Shown here: in pieces, positions 12,001 through 19,467 of the stretch
Numbering within the stretch: the first letter of the stretch is position 1
Layout: each line of letters begins with the position of its first letter
Assembly (NCBI GenBank): GCA_947646735.1
Contig: CANTFK010000107.1
Location: 142,436 to 206,435 of the forward strand
Reading direction: 5' to 3'
Source: Peronospora farinosa
Taxonomy: Eukaryota; Oomycota; Peronosporomycetes; Peronosporales; Peronosporaceae
Length of the DNA stretch: 64,000 nt
Translations under genes and position numbers: made by a program
Notes under the pieces: model-generated
The model's input: the letters and a program-made list of their open reading frames with translations, nothing else
Databases searched by the model: none
Told to the model about the DNA's origin: nothing

Positions 12001-13645
12001 CTGGTACCAGCAGCGCTGACGTATCTTTATAGAAATCGTTGTTTAAACCATCCTGGCCGGCCGCTTTGTGCCGACTCAATCCTCGAATGGCTGAAAGCAC
12101 CTCAGTCTCTGTAATCGGCTGTAATAATCGTTCATTGTCGTGATCCGTTAATTGCTGCTCCTTCGGGATCGTCACCAAATTCTTTAGAGCTGCAGGTAGT
12201 TCTTCAAGAGCTGTGTTACGGTGGCTGGAGCTGAGCACTGGTGCCCATTCAGAGGCAAACTTATCCGCAATGGACATGTGTCGCCCAAAAGCCTCCCCAT
12301 GTCGCGCTCGCACCGATGTTACCAGTTGGTTGCGTTCCCAATTGGCGACACGCTTGTAAGACCATTTCAACCGCTCCGCCGAACGCTCCAAATTTTCGCC
12401 CATTCGGAGGAGATTCTCCTCTCGCATTTCTTCCATGTTAGCAGAAATCCACTGACGACGCATCAGAAATTGTCGTCTGTTGCGCCGCCGAATTTTGCTA
12501 ATAAATCGCTTACGCCTCTGCTGTTCTCGTCGAGTAACAGCCCGTATGTAATTAATGCACTCATTAATATCCGCATCCCATGACTGCACTGACGGCGTGC
12601 GTCCAACCGCCGCACTATCCATTTCGCGCAACAAATCCGCCAGAACGCGGTCTGGTTGATGAGCTTTTATGGGATACGCAGGTTGACGTCGCCTAGGAGG
12701 TTTCAAAGCGGACTGCGCGTTCCGTAAATGTAATTCCACTTGCTGATGGTCCGAGTATAGGGGAGGTGGTGTTGAGGATACCCAGATGACCTGTGGCGCC
12801 CAGTCATGGGGCACGTAAATCCGGTCGATTCTGCTGGCCTTTTCGTTGTTCCAATAAGTAAAATGATCCGTCGTATTCTCAGACTCATCGTCCTCTGCAT
12901 GATCTCTTAAAAGCCGGGCATCACTGAGCCCCGTCGCCTGCAGCAGTCCTTCTAATGCTGGACTTTCCGGTCTGCTGGCCGAGCGTTGCCCCAGTCGATC
13001 TAATTGGGGACTTTGCACGCTATTAAAATCTCCTAGTAGAACAGTGGTGCCCACAGGAATATTCCATTCCAGTAAGCCCGTAAAGAAATCTTCGCGCTCA
13101 GCCCGAATGTTAGGCGAGTATACATTGAGGATGGTCATGTCCTGTATTTTTACTCCGATGGCTCGCGGATTCCAGCGATGTTCATTCCACGCAGTGGCAT
13201 CAGAAGCAGCCTGGGGCGTGAGTAAAATAGCGACACCCGCAGCCTTGGATGCGCCTATGCTCCAGAACGACATTGGGGCCTGAGTGACGTCCACATGTTT
13301 TCCCCATAGACGTTTCCACTCCATTTGTAAGTCAGAAACTTCCGCCGCGGTCGTGACGTGGGTTTCTTGAATGCACCACGCGATAGGACGTCGGTGGATC
13401 GGAGTTTTCCTCCAAGCCTCCATCCAGAGTTTTCGTGTGTCTTGTTTAAACCCGAGAACATTTTGGGTTATAAGCCGACGATCCGCTATTGGATGAGATG
13501 GGTGTTCTGAGAAGCTTGCATCGTTAAGTATTGCGTGGCGTCCATAGGCATCCGCTTTAGCGATCGCAGATTTGAAGTAGGTAGTCTTCAGCGGTATCCG
13601 TAGAGAGCCCTTAGTACTCAATAAGACTAGCTTCCTCCGTATGGG
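9035..13645 (-). CDS. LINE ORF2: EEP endonuclease and reverse transcriptase
   Basis: This encodes about 1,530 residues. Counting from the TTG at 13621, an exonuclease-endonuclease-phosphatase domain spans residues 50-300. It has NVLG at 54-57, QETH with Glu86, GDFN at 197-200, IDRIY at 265-269 and SDH at 290-292. The reverse transcriptase covers about 500-790: AAGQDGLNNDFYK, DYRPISLL, motif A LLDFKKAYD (Asp653), IRQGCPLAP and the catalytic FVDD at 756-759. Near residue 1380 is a zf-RVT-like motif (GHLFWDCACAAALW). The frame opens at 13645, just after a TGA, and overlaps the previous frame by 35 nt. No in-frame ATG occurs before residue 67, which is already inside the endonuclease. Start by reinitiation, +1 shift or a non-AUG codon is therefore implied. 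Confidence 0.9.
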   Translation of the reverse strand, partial: PIRRKLVLLSTKGSLRIPLKTTYFKSAIAKADAYGRHAILNDASFSEHPSHPIADRRLITQNVLGFKQDTRKLWMEAWRKTPIHRRPIAWCIQETHVTTAAEVSDLQMEWKRLWGKHVDVTQAPMSFWSIGASKAAGVAILLTPQAASDATAWNEHRWNPRAIGVKIQDMTILNVYSPNIRAEREDFFTGLLEWNIPVGTTVLLGDFNSVQSPQLDRLGQRSASRPESPALEGLLQATGLSDARLLRDHAEDDESENTTDHFTYWNNEKASRIDRIYVPHDWAPQVIWVSSTPPPLYSDHQQVELHLRNAQSALKPPRRRQPAYPIKAHQPDRVLADLLREMDSAAVGRTPSVQSWDADINECINYIRAVTRREQQRRKRFISKIRRRNRRQFLMRRQWISANMEEMREENLLRMGENLERSAERLKWSYKRVANWERNQLVTSVRARHGEAFGRHMSIADKFASEWAPVLSSSHRNTALEELPAALKNLVTIPKEQQLTDHDNERLLQPITETEVLSAIRGLSRHKAAGQDGLNNDFYKDTSALLVPALVSISNEILNGADLPPSFLEALIIPLRKKGDSDDAMDYRPISLLQTSYKVFAKVLATRLQLSLPRAISDSQQGFVRGRKMSKPVMMMMAQLSTAMEQEEVPTALSRCILLLDFKKAYDTVDRDFLYATLRQFSFDERFIDLIRRIHTGTTASFVVNGCYSTPLQVRSGIRQGCPLAPLLFLLAVEVLGLALLQDPNLKGLQVPGQPGQTHLYSAFVDDTTLFLETAEQIPHALHVVRAFGALAGLQVQPAKSQLIFLNRSVMLERYEGMTVVPAGATTRYLGYEVGTGELVNKNWAQRIRKIQRRLLTATRVATSVENRVLILNSIVLPSLLFTAIVFELPRWAEKELHNLYKQFLWAHATTTESSRHKVNPGLLVTPKQAGGIGLAAVSVAVKTQRTKHAFAWLTQKPDKYYTAWRMWTFRNNQGPAATIVTPAQAKLRASFNRAGSPGHELRQELGERLSPTTDQQDQVTAWRHAHSSALLDRAISWWEGDELVLSFIDPFPIRLLGYDDMPEEIQRFWATFNWSANPWIRDQGGNMLARTTYNRIEDCTLEQLHIRRTGPAEFVLRIPIPQDQPGPHSNAKLRRWATAILLSSPDLPIGSELHAAPPLRLRQAPPCLRSFRWKLLGAGLIEGHSTDIKHGQTRPVTLHQADDGLHWFCHGFLPELTVGSPSERQAVCREIRTWGLVFEAHPQLHRFPWSVPTTTSNHFVTKALGKQAFRFHKKVLARQLSVLIDRLSKSATTDEWQCAALRQTPRQVWDHSNGLTPYQVWTGYRVATRQLNLYHATRYENNSCRKAPACSGSEETIGHLFWDCACAAALWGKLIGHWTGQQATRQATKHFVVACASRRVHSIPEHRMQSLADRFQDDTDAAERVWTRIWHVLATICHTRLWVDRSAAVYKAVPLHLPSSIASFWASCLCQLRAIAKREHQKVASATTGALLYACIELLEREPRGPPLSTVTSHDLQSGQPALTSWLRTFQRSCT

Positions 13646-15341
13646 TCAGTCCCGAGCAGAAAAATCGCTCGATTGCAACCCAATTAGCCGATTTCGTCGG
13701 GCTGTAATACGCTTCCTTATATCGTCCGTTCGTGATGATTAGTTGAATATGGGATCGAAGTTTGTCAGACACTCGTTTAGCCGTCGGTGCGCCTTTGACG
13801 AGCGCCGCTATTTCGGTGTCGTACAGTAGCGCGCACAACAAGTGATGACTGAGCCGGGTTTTACGCTGGGGATCGCATAATTTGAGTACATCGTCCCCCG
13901 CGTAGTTATGTGCACGGAGTAATTTCCAATCATCAGCGTTGTCAACTAGCGGCGCCAGCTTGGTATGATGACTGCGGTGCTGCGTATTAGCGATCCATTG
14001 ATCAATCCATGCTTGTGTAGGCTGGTCCTTTAATTGTTTCCGATACGTCTTAAGCCCATCCGTTAAACATGAAAGTCGACTGTCTGTCATCCAGTGCTCA
14101 AAAACGGACACGTCCAACATCTGCAAGAGCTCCCCTGGAAAGACGAAACGCTTGACATGCCACAGTAAAAGGTCCGATGCATGCCGGGCTACCCTCTGCC
14201 ACTCTATCGTAGAGCTTTGAGCTGTCGGGAAAGGGATGTGGGCGGGATGTGACCACCCCTGAGCTAGTGTCTCCCACGTAGCTGCCCAATCATCTCTATC
14301 TATGCGCTCAGAGGCGTCCACATTTGTGATCTGCGACGTAATTGTGTCGTGTCGTCCTTTTTTTAAAATAGCATCATTGTGCTGGTGTCGCACCACAGTT
14401 CCAGTTACTATCCGTTCGTCTGGGGAGGCTAAATGGCCTCTTTTTCGAGCACCATCTGAAGTGTCTCGTACCCCCGCCGGAGGCGTGGTGGGGAGTGCTG
14501 GTAAAACCTCGTGCACGCCCAGTGAACTGAAATCTTGACCCACTGTAGGTTGGTGCTGTACCAGAGCTTGACACTCCCCTACTGAGGTGCGGCTTGTGTT
14601 CGACATATCATGAGGACCGTTGCCATTTGTCAGTAAACCTGCGATTTCCCTGGCCGGAGGAAAACAGCGACGGTCGAGGTTAAGAGCCATGTGGCCCGCC
14701 GCTTGAAGCTGGCATAGCCAAAACCTCAACCTTTCTTTCGTAATCTGCATGCGCTGAGTTAGAGCGAGTTCGGCCTCCTCGCCTTCCGCCCCCCTTAATA
14801 CCGCTGCAAACTGTTGCTGAGCCGGCAGTGCCATTGTCATCGCTGCCGTTACTACCCCTTTAATGAGGTCCCGAGACCGCGTTGGCTCGTCAATTCTAAA
14901 GAGCACGTGGAGATCGTGGTGTAAATCGGGGTGCACCGAGCATCCCTGTAACGCGGCCCAAGCCGCGTCTGGTGTACCATTACAAGAATCTGGGTCCCAT
15001 GGATCTTCCATCGGAGCATCCACCGGTGCCGTCCTCAGCGCTAGGTGTGGCTTACTCGAGTTTGCGTGCGTTACCGCAGGAAGGTCCTCAGTCGAAACCG
15101 GAGTCTTACATTCCACTTCCTCCGCAAAGTCTGGGAGCTGTCTGGTGCGACCAGTATGGAGAAGCGCCGAGTAATGTCGTCCACAGAAATGCAGCAGCAG
15201 GGGTGGTTGTCCGGGATTCTCGATCTTGGCTGCCACGACTTCGTCTATTAAATCCATCAGTGACAGTGTATATTCCGCAGCTGTCTCTAAAACTCGTCGA
15301 TTGCGTGTGATCGTGGTTGGTATAAATTTTTGCACTGCCAC
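13611..15341 (-). CDS. LINE middle frame: C-terminal half of OTU-like domain plus unknown region
   Basis: This frame, of about 576 codons, lies in -1 register to ORF1 and overlaps it by about 55 nt. Residues 45-60 read PLLLHFCGRHYSALLHTG. This resembles the catalytic-His segment of OTU cysteine proteases (HYxAL), and the matching Cys segment is in ORF1. It therefore makes sense only as a fusion made by frameshifting at 15329-15323. The rest (residues 100-576) has no recognised domain; it is rich in short helices and ends THTEEASLIEY. Its stop overlaps the beginning of ORF2. OTU proteases cleave ubiquitin chains in host cells, and OTU-like domains have been reported in retroelement polyproteins. 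Activity here is inference. Confidence 0.75.
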   Translation of the reverse strand: MAVQKFIPTTITRNRRVLETAAEYTLSLMDLIDEVVAAKIENPGQPPLLLHFCGRHYSALLHTGRTRQLPDFAEEVECKTPVSTEDLPAVTHANSSKPHLALRTAPVDAPMEDPWDPDSCNGTPDAAWAALQGCSVHPDLHHDLHVLFRIDEPTRSRDLIKGVVTAAMTMALPAQQQFAAVLRGAEGEEAELALTQRMQITKERLRFWLCQLQAAGHMALNLDRRCFPPAREIAGLLTNGNGPHDMSNTSRTSVGECQALVQHQPTVGQDFSSLGVHEVLPALPTTPPAGVRDTSDGARKRGHLASPDERIVTGTVVRHQHNDAILKKGRHDTITSQITNVDASERIDRDDWAATWETLAQGWSHPAHIPFPTAQSSTIEWQRVARHASDLLLWHVKRFVFPGELLQMLDVSVFEHWMTDSRLSCLTDGLKTYRKQLKDQPTQAWIDQWIANTQHRSHHTKLAPLVDNADDWKLLRAHNYAGDDVLKLCDPQRKTRLSHHLLCALLYDTEIAALVKGAPTAKRVSDKLRSHIQLIITNGRYKEAYYSPTKSANWVAIERFFCSGLTHTEEASLIEY

Positions 15342-18300
15342 CCCTGTTTCGGGCCATCTGATTGCTGCAGTATATAAATTTTCCGTTGCAAAAAATTAGC
15401 TGCCATGCCGACCGTGTCACTTCCCCCCCAAGTGTCGTCACTTACTTCCACTGCTCTGTTGGAAGAGCTGTTAGCAAAATCCTCGAGGAACCATCGCATT
15501 TGTGTGGCCGACTCTTGTCTCGTCATGGAGGTCCATCCTCGCTTAACATTAGCAAGCGCCTGCACTCGATGGTCATGGGCGAGTTGACCTTCTAGATCTA
15601 ACAGCCCTGAAAATTTGATGCCTCGTTTAAGGCTGGCAGTTAGCAGCTCCAGTGTGTTTCCTGGTCCGTCCAAAGTTGCGTCTGCTGCCGCCTGTACTAT
15701 TGCCATAGCCATGCAATTTCCAGTCGCCGGCGTGACGACCGAACGGACTCCCGACTGAACTTCTACCTCTGCCAATGTTGCTGGTGAAGTTGTCGATCTT
15801 GCGCCCATCGGCAGCGATGGAAATTTCGTGACCGTCTCCCCGGTGACTAGCTTTTGAAAAGTCTTTCTCTCTTTCTTCTTGTGCGTTAGTATAACGGGTC
15901 CCGTTGCAGCCGGTGCTGGGCCGCGCATTGTCGCTGCCGATTTTCGGTGCTTGTCGTCGGATGAAAGACGAGACCTTTCGGTGTGGCCATGTCCTTTATT
16001 AGATTCCGTCGTCAAATCGACCACAGGTGACTTCAAAGGTTTCGCCACGCTATTGCGCTTAGTGTCAACTTTTCCTTCCGATTCGTCGTCGTCCTCCATG
16101 AGCACCTGATATACTCCGGACGTTGATGCTGAGGCAGCAGTTGCAACCATTTTCTTTACCCACTGTGATTGTGATCGCCCCCCTTTGTCTGCCTTCGTGA
16201 GCCACGGTTGCTGCGCGGGGGGGGATGGTTCCGGTTGCAGGTGGACATACTTAGCTCCTTGTTCTGCCTGAGGAGCGCTGCTCGTCCCATGAACCACTGG
16301 TAGAGTGTGCCCTGGAGAAGTCTCAGTGACGTCGACGGCCCGAGTCGGTGTTACAGCTGCTTGGGCCGCCCCATCCGCTTCCTTTTGGAGCTTCAGCCGT
16401 TGAACCGCCATAGCCTTAATTTCTGCGATACTCGAAAACGGTTTGGCTAAGTCGGCGAGATCAAGAACATCCGCTTCGGTCACCACAATACCACCAGGTC
16501 CCTGCAACTGATCGTCGGTGAACCGACATCGCGCTAGGGTGTGCCCCAGGTTTCCGCACTGCAGGCATTGTATGCGGTGGCCAACGTTTGGGTGTTTAAC
16601 GATGATGGTTGTGCCAAACCAAAGTACCCGAACCACCCCATTTAAAAATGTCGGGCATCCTGCCAGTTTGAAGGTGACTCTCCAAATTGTAGACGTCCGA
16701 GAATCCGGGGTATGCGTATCCATATCTTCCATGTCAAACTCCGTTGGAATCTTTGCCTTTAAATAGGCCGCAATTCGCCCAATATCATTAAATCGGGTAA
16801 GGTTGTGCAACTGCACCGTGTATTCCACCCGTCGCCCGGTAGGTGTCCCATTAAGACCTTTCTGCCGAAGCCAAACCGACCCCTTCTCTGGCCTGTGGGC
16901 ATTGACGAGCTGGTACACGCCACCGTAATACGGTACTCGCACCTCTTTGTGGTGTTCTGCCGTCTCCTTAGTAAAGAAATAAAAGTGAATCGATTTCGTG
17001 ACTTGGTCGTAGCTTATCGTCTTCGTTTGACTTAACATGCGATGTAGCGCATGAAGATTGATCCGTGCAAGTTCCGCCGACTCCAATATTGCCTCCGTAA
17101 TTGCTTTTGTAGTCTGCCTGTTCGCTTTAACCGCTCGGGATTTATCCAACCGTAAAACTAGTTCACCTTCCACTTGAGCCTGGATCGTGCTGTACAGACG
17201 TAGCCGTTCCTCACTCTTAAGAACTTGTTTGATAAAGGCAGGCATACGACGACATGCCACCGTGCCTTCAACCAACCCGACGATTATCGCCCATTCATCA
17301 TCAGTACCTGCCCGTACTTGATGATGTCCTGACGGGGCTGCGGGCGCTGCACACATCGCTTTGAATCGTTCAATTTCTGCGCATGTGAACTTCTCGGGAT
17401 TAAACATGAAATCATCAAAGGTCTGAGAACTGGCGCGCTCCGGTTGCCGACGTGGTAATGACTCTCCATGTTGGACTACCTGAGTCCACTGGTTCAGAAC
17501 GGGGGCATGAGCCCATTTATGCTTGCTGGCTAGACGGCGGATAATCTCCTTAAACGCCCACTTTGTAGTCAATAATTCATGCGTGATGGCCTTTGCCATG
17601 ATTTTCCACTCCGCAAAGCTCCCCTTGCCCTTAACAAAGACTTGCTCAAACAGGCCCAGCAGACTTGCCGTCTCCGCTACGCTCAGGGTAGGAAAGCGTT
17701 TCCTTTCAGTAGGCAGTGCTTCCGCTTTACACGGGACTGTCTTGTATATGTCCGCAAACAACTGTCGCACTGTCGTGCACCATGCGTCGACCTGTCCCAC
17801 ATTGGGCGAGTCGATCATGTCTTCCACTAGAGCCGTAAACATTTCCGCCGACGTTGCGTGTAGCGGAATTGGCGCCTGCGCTCCTGGTGATTTGCCGGTT
17901 TGTGCTGTCTGGGTTGCGGCAACAGATCCTCCAGCTCTGTCATTTGGATCCTCTGCCCCCCTTATTGTCGATGAAGCCTCCCTTGTATCGGGTGGACCCT
18001 TCACTGTCACTGCCTGTTTCTGTTGCGCATGTCTGCTGCTCGGCTCTACCGGATGATGAGGCGTGGTAGATTCACTGTCACCATGGCCCGTAACCTCCGA
18101 TGCCGGAGATACAGCCTGGCCGGAGAAGATGGATCCACCAGGTTCCACGGCACCCTTGGCGCCGTTGTCATTCCGAATAGCCACTGCCGCCAGAACTGCG
18201 CCTCGGTTTGAGCTGTCGTCCAGTATGTCGTCGACGACGCCCTGTCCGTTGGCTGGGCCGTTCCCTGTCGTCGTTGTCGACTCGGCCTTTTCATCCCCCC

Positions 18301-18343
18301 TCCCGGAGGAGGTAGGTAGGGCGGCCTCATTACGCTCTCTCTT
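15287..18343 (-). CDS. LINE ORF1: CCHC-knuckle protein with N-terminal half of OTU domain
   Basis: The frame is open for 1,018 codons from 18343 (just after a TAA) to the stop at 15287. No ATG is in frame near the start: the ATG at 18351 is one base out of frame, and the first in-frame Met is about 165 codons in. The N-terminus is low-complexity and probably disordered. The middle ends in a zinc knuckle, CLQCGNLGHTLARC, about residue 540 from the GTG at 18184. That is typical of nucleic-acid-binding ORF1 proteins. After a Ser/Thr/Lys-rich linker, TPATGNCMAMAIVQAA (about residue 820) resembles the catalytic-Cys segment of OTU proteases, followed by DTWGGSDTVGMAANFLQRKI. The domain is cut by the stop and continues in the -1 frame. 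Confidence 0.85.
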   Translation of the reverse strand, partial: KRERNEAALPTSSGRGDEKAESTTTTGNGPANGQGVVDDILDDSSNRGAVLAAVAIRNDNGAKGAVEPGGSIFSGQAVSPASEVTGHGDSESTTPHHPVEPSSRHAQQKQAVTVKGPPDTREASSTIRGAEDPNDRAGGSVAATQTAQTGKSPGAQAPIPLHATSAEMFTALVEDMIDSPNVGQVDAWCTTVRQLFADIYKTVPCKAEALPTERKRFPTLSVAETASLLGLFEQVFVKGKGSFAEWKIMAKAITHELLTTKWAFKEIIRRLASKHKWAHAPVLNQWTQVVQHGESLPRRQPERASSQTFDDFMFNPEKFTCAEIERFKAMCAAPAAPSGHHQVRAGTDDEWAIIVGLVEGTVACRRMPAFIKQVLKSEERLRLYSTIQAQVEGELVLRLDKSRAVKANRQTTKAITEAILESAELARINLHALHRMLSQTKTISYDQVTKSIHFYFFTKETAEHHKEVRVPYYGGVYQLVNAHRPEKGSVWLRQKGLNGTPTGRRVEYTVQLHNLTRFNDIGRIAAYLKAKIPTEFDMEDMDTHTPDSRTSTIWRVTFKLAGCPTFLNGVVRVLWFGTTIIVKHPNVGHRIQCLQCGNLGHTLARCRFTDDQLQGPGGIVVTEADVLDLADLAKPFSSIAEIKAMAVQRLKLQKEADGAAQAAVTPTRAVDVTETSPGHTLPVVHGTSSAPQAEQGAKYVHLQPEPSPPAQQPWLTKADKGGRSQSQWVKKMVATAASASTSGVYQVLMEDDDESEGKVDTKRNSVAKPLKSPVVDLTTESNKGHGHTERSRLSSDDKHRKSAATMRGPAPAATGPVILTHKKKERKTFQKLVTGETVTKFPSLPMGARSTTSPATLAEVEVQSGVRSVVTPATGNCMAMAIVQAAADATLDGPGNTLELLTASLKRGIKFSGLLDLEGQLAHDHRVQALANVKRGWTSMTRQESATQMRWFLEDFANSSSNRAVEVSDDTWGGSDTVGMAANFLQRKIYILQQSDGPKQGWQCKNLYQPRSHAIDEF
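15323..15329 (-). promoter_or_regulatory. Predicted -1 ribosomal frameshift heptamer A_AAT_TTA
   Basis: On the - strand the ORF1 codons read TGC AAA AAT TTA TAC. The heptamer A AAT TTA is thus exactly in the X_XXY_YYZ register. A one-base slip back changes AAT TTA to AAA TTT and continues ATA CCA ACC, which is precisely the middle frame. The slip joins the Cys and His halves of the OTU-like domain. A downstream stimulator is not obvious by eye. CCACGA soon after the site could pair with TCGTGG about 80 nt later. Confidence 0.65.
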
Positions 18344-18363
18344 TTAAGCATGAAGACCGTTCC

Positions 18364-18370
18364 TTTTATA
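18364..18370 (-). promoter_or_regulatory. TATA-like word near LINE 5' end
   Basis: TATAAAA (followed by GG) lies about 46 bp inside the LINE 5' end and 13 bp before the out-of-frame ATG at 18351. It may be a chance AT-rich word. LINE promoters are internal, and this one is untested. Confidence 0.25.
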
Positions 18371-18416
18371 CTCCAACGTGACCAGATTTGATCACTGCGC
18401 CGCAAATTGGGGAGTG

Positions 18417-18432
18417 ACCGTTGTGTAAGTTG
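18417..18432 (+). repeat. Target-site duplication of the LINE (5' side)
   Basis: This is the exact 16-bp copy of 8985-9000 (ACCGTTGTGTAAGTTG). It also forms the left arm of the palindromic minisatellite that follows. Confidence 0.75.
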
Positions 18433-18533
18433 AATAATTGTATTATCCGTAAGTTGAATAATTGTATTATCCGTAAGTTGAATAATTGTATTATCCGTAA
18501 GTTGGATAATTGTATTATCCAACTTACACAACG
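18419..18533. repeat. Palindromic AT-rich minisatellite
   Basis: Four 24-bp units (TAAGTTGAATAATTGTATTA followed by TCCG, the last unit slightly changed) occupy 18426-18521. They are enclosed by 14-bp perfect inverted ends, CGTTGTGTAAGTTG (18419-18432) and CAACTTACACAACG (18520-18533). This could be a small non-autonomous element or the edge of an LTR. The LINE inserted at its left end. Confidence 0.7.
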
Positions 18534-18540
18534 ACTAGAT

Positions 18541-19246
18541 ATAATACAATTATTCAATTTACTGTAATTGACAATACTGGCTGGATGACACTTACAGTAT
18601 GTGCAGCATTTGCTTGACAGCTCAAAATCACGGCCGCAAACTCTTGCCCGTAATGTTATAGTAGAATGAAGCGTATAGATTTTGCTGCTCGAAGAGCTAT
18701 AGCCTTGACGCCAAAATCATCAAGAGCTAATCAGATTTGATGCAACAGTGTCAAATCCAGAGCACATCGCCACTACATTGTGTCCGCACAGCAAATGACT
18801 GAGTGACTCAAACACCATGCAGTAGCTGTAAAAGTGGCGCTACCGAGAGTTTACGAGGCAAAGGAGAGTTTCGGTGGACTTTAACTAGTCTAAATACTCT
18901 GCGATCATTCAGTCTTGCCTGGAGTAAAGTGAGTTTCCAGAAGCATGATCGATGACGCTTAAACAATCTGCGCGACAATGTAGAATGATCCTTGTACCTT
19001 TGGCAGACAAAAGAACCCAAGGTTAAGCTGCATTCTATGAACAAGCAAGCGCGAATTTCAAGGCCTTATTAGATTCTTAACGTGTGTAAGGCCAATCTGT
19101 AGGGGATGTCGATGAAATATAGTGAGCCAGCTCAAGGCAGATAGCAACGACGGCAACGATACAAGCGGCTTGTCTATTCGATCAAGCAGCACAACCACGG
19201 CCGCAGCAACCCTTTAACTCCATCTCGTGCTCGCTCGTGACCACAT
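18541..19246. other. Intergenic, no gene seen
   Basis: The open frames here are short and have no recognisable content. The stretch separates the retroelement block from the first host gene. Confidence 0.5.
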
Positions 19247-19305
19247 GCAAGCAACACCCTGTAAATTGGTCCAGATGCAGGTCCAATATGCAGGGTGTTG
19301 CTTGC
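19247..19305. repeat. 59-bp near-perfect palindrome upstream of the DUF726 gene
   Basis: GCAAGCAACACCCTG (19247-19261) is perfectly inverted at 19291-19305. Inside the loop, ATTGG (19265-19269) pairs with CCAAT (19283-19287). The structure could extrude as a hairpin. It lies 163 bp before the likely start codon of the next gene. It may be a MITE remnant or a regulatory site. Confidence 0.7.
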
Positions 19306-19467
19306 GTCGCGTACTTGAGCGATGGACACGCTGTCTATAAATGCACGAAGCTGCACACTGAGCCAACAGCCAATGAATGGTTGGGCAGTTCTTTACGGCA
19401 TCAATCAGGCACTTTAACGTCAGCGCGTAAAGACGCACGTGAATAAGTGTGGACATTGTGTGCGTAC

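Larger units (their letters stand above)
9001..18416 (-). mobile_element. Nearly intact 9.4-kb LINE with OTU-like domain
   Basis: This is a non-LTR retrotransposon on the - strand. Its 5' end is near 18416 and its 3' end near 9001, with a 16-bp target-site duplication on both sides. It has three long open frames without internal stops: ORF1 (18343-15287), a second frame in -1 register (15341-13611), and ORF2 (about 13645-9035) with endonuclease and reverse transcriptase. The 3' untranslated region is only about 34 bp, and no poly(A) or simple tail is visible. The intact frames suggest a recent insertion. It lies inside gypsy/LTR-derived sequence. The domain order (CCHC ORF1, EEP endonuclease, RT, C-terminal zinc motif) fits an L1/Tx1-like group; the clade needs a tree. 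Confidence 0.88.

Noticed and set aside
9160..15310. Many + strand frames of 60-230 codons opposite the LINE
   Set aside because: They are antisense shadows of the GC-rich LINE frames; no motif or start context supports them.
18419..18533. CRISPR-like array of 24-bp repeats
   Set aside because: The units are head-to-tail without spacers, in a eukaryotic genome.
18366..18557. Repeat peptide frames (QLFNLRII / NTIIQLTD)
   Set aside because: Produced by the 24-bp minisatellite reading; no gene.
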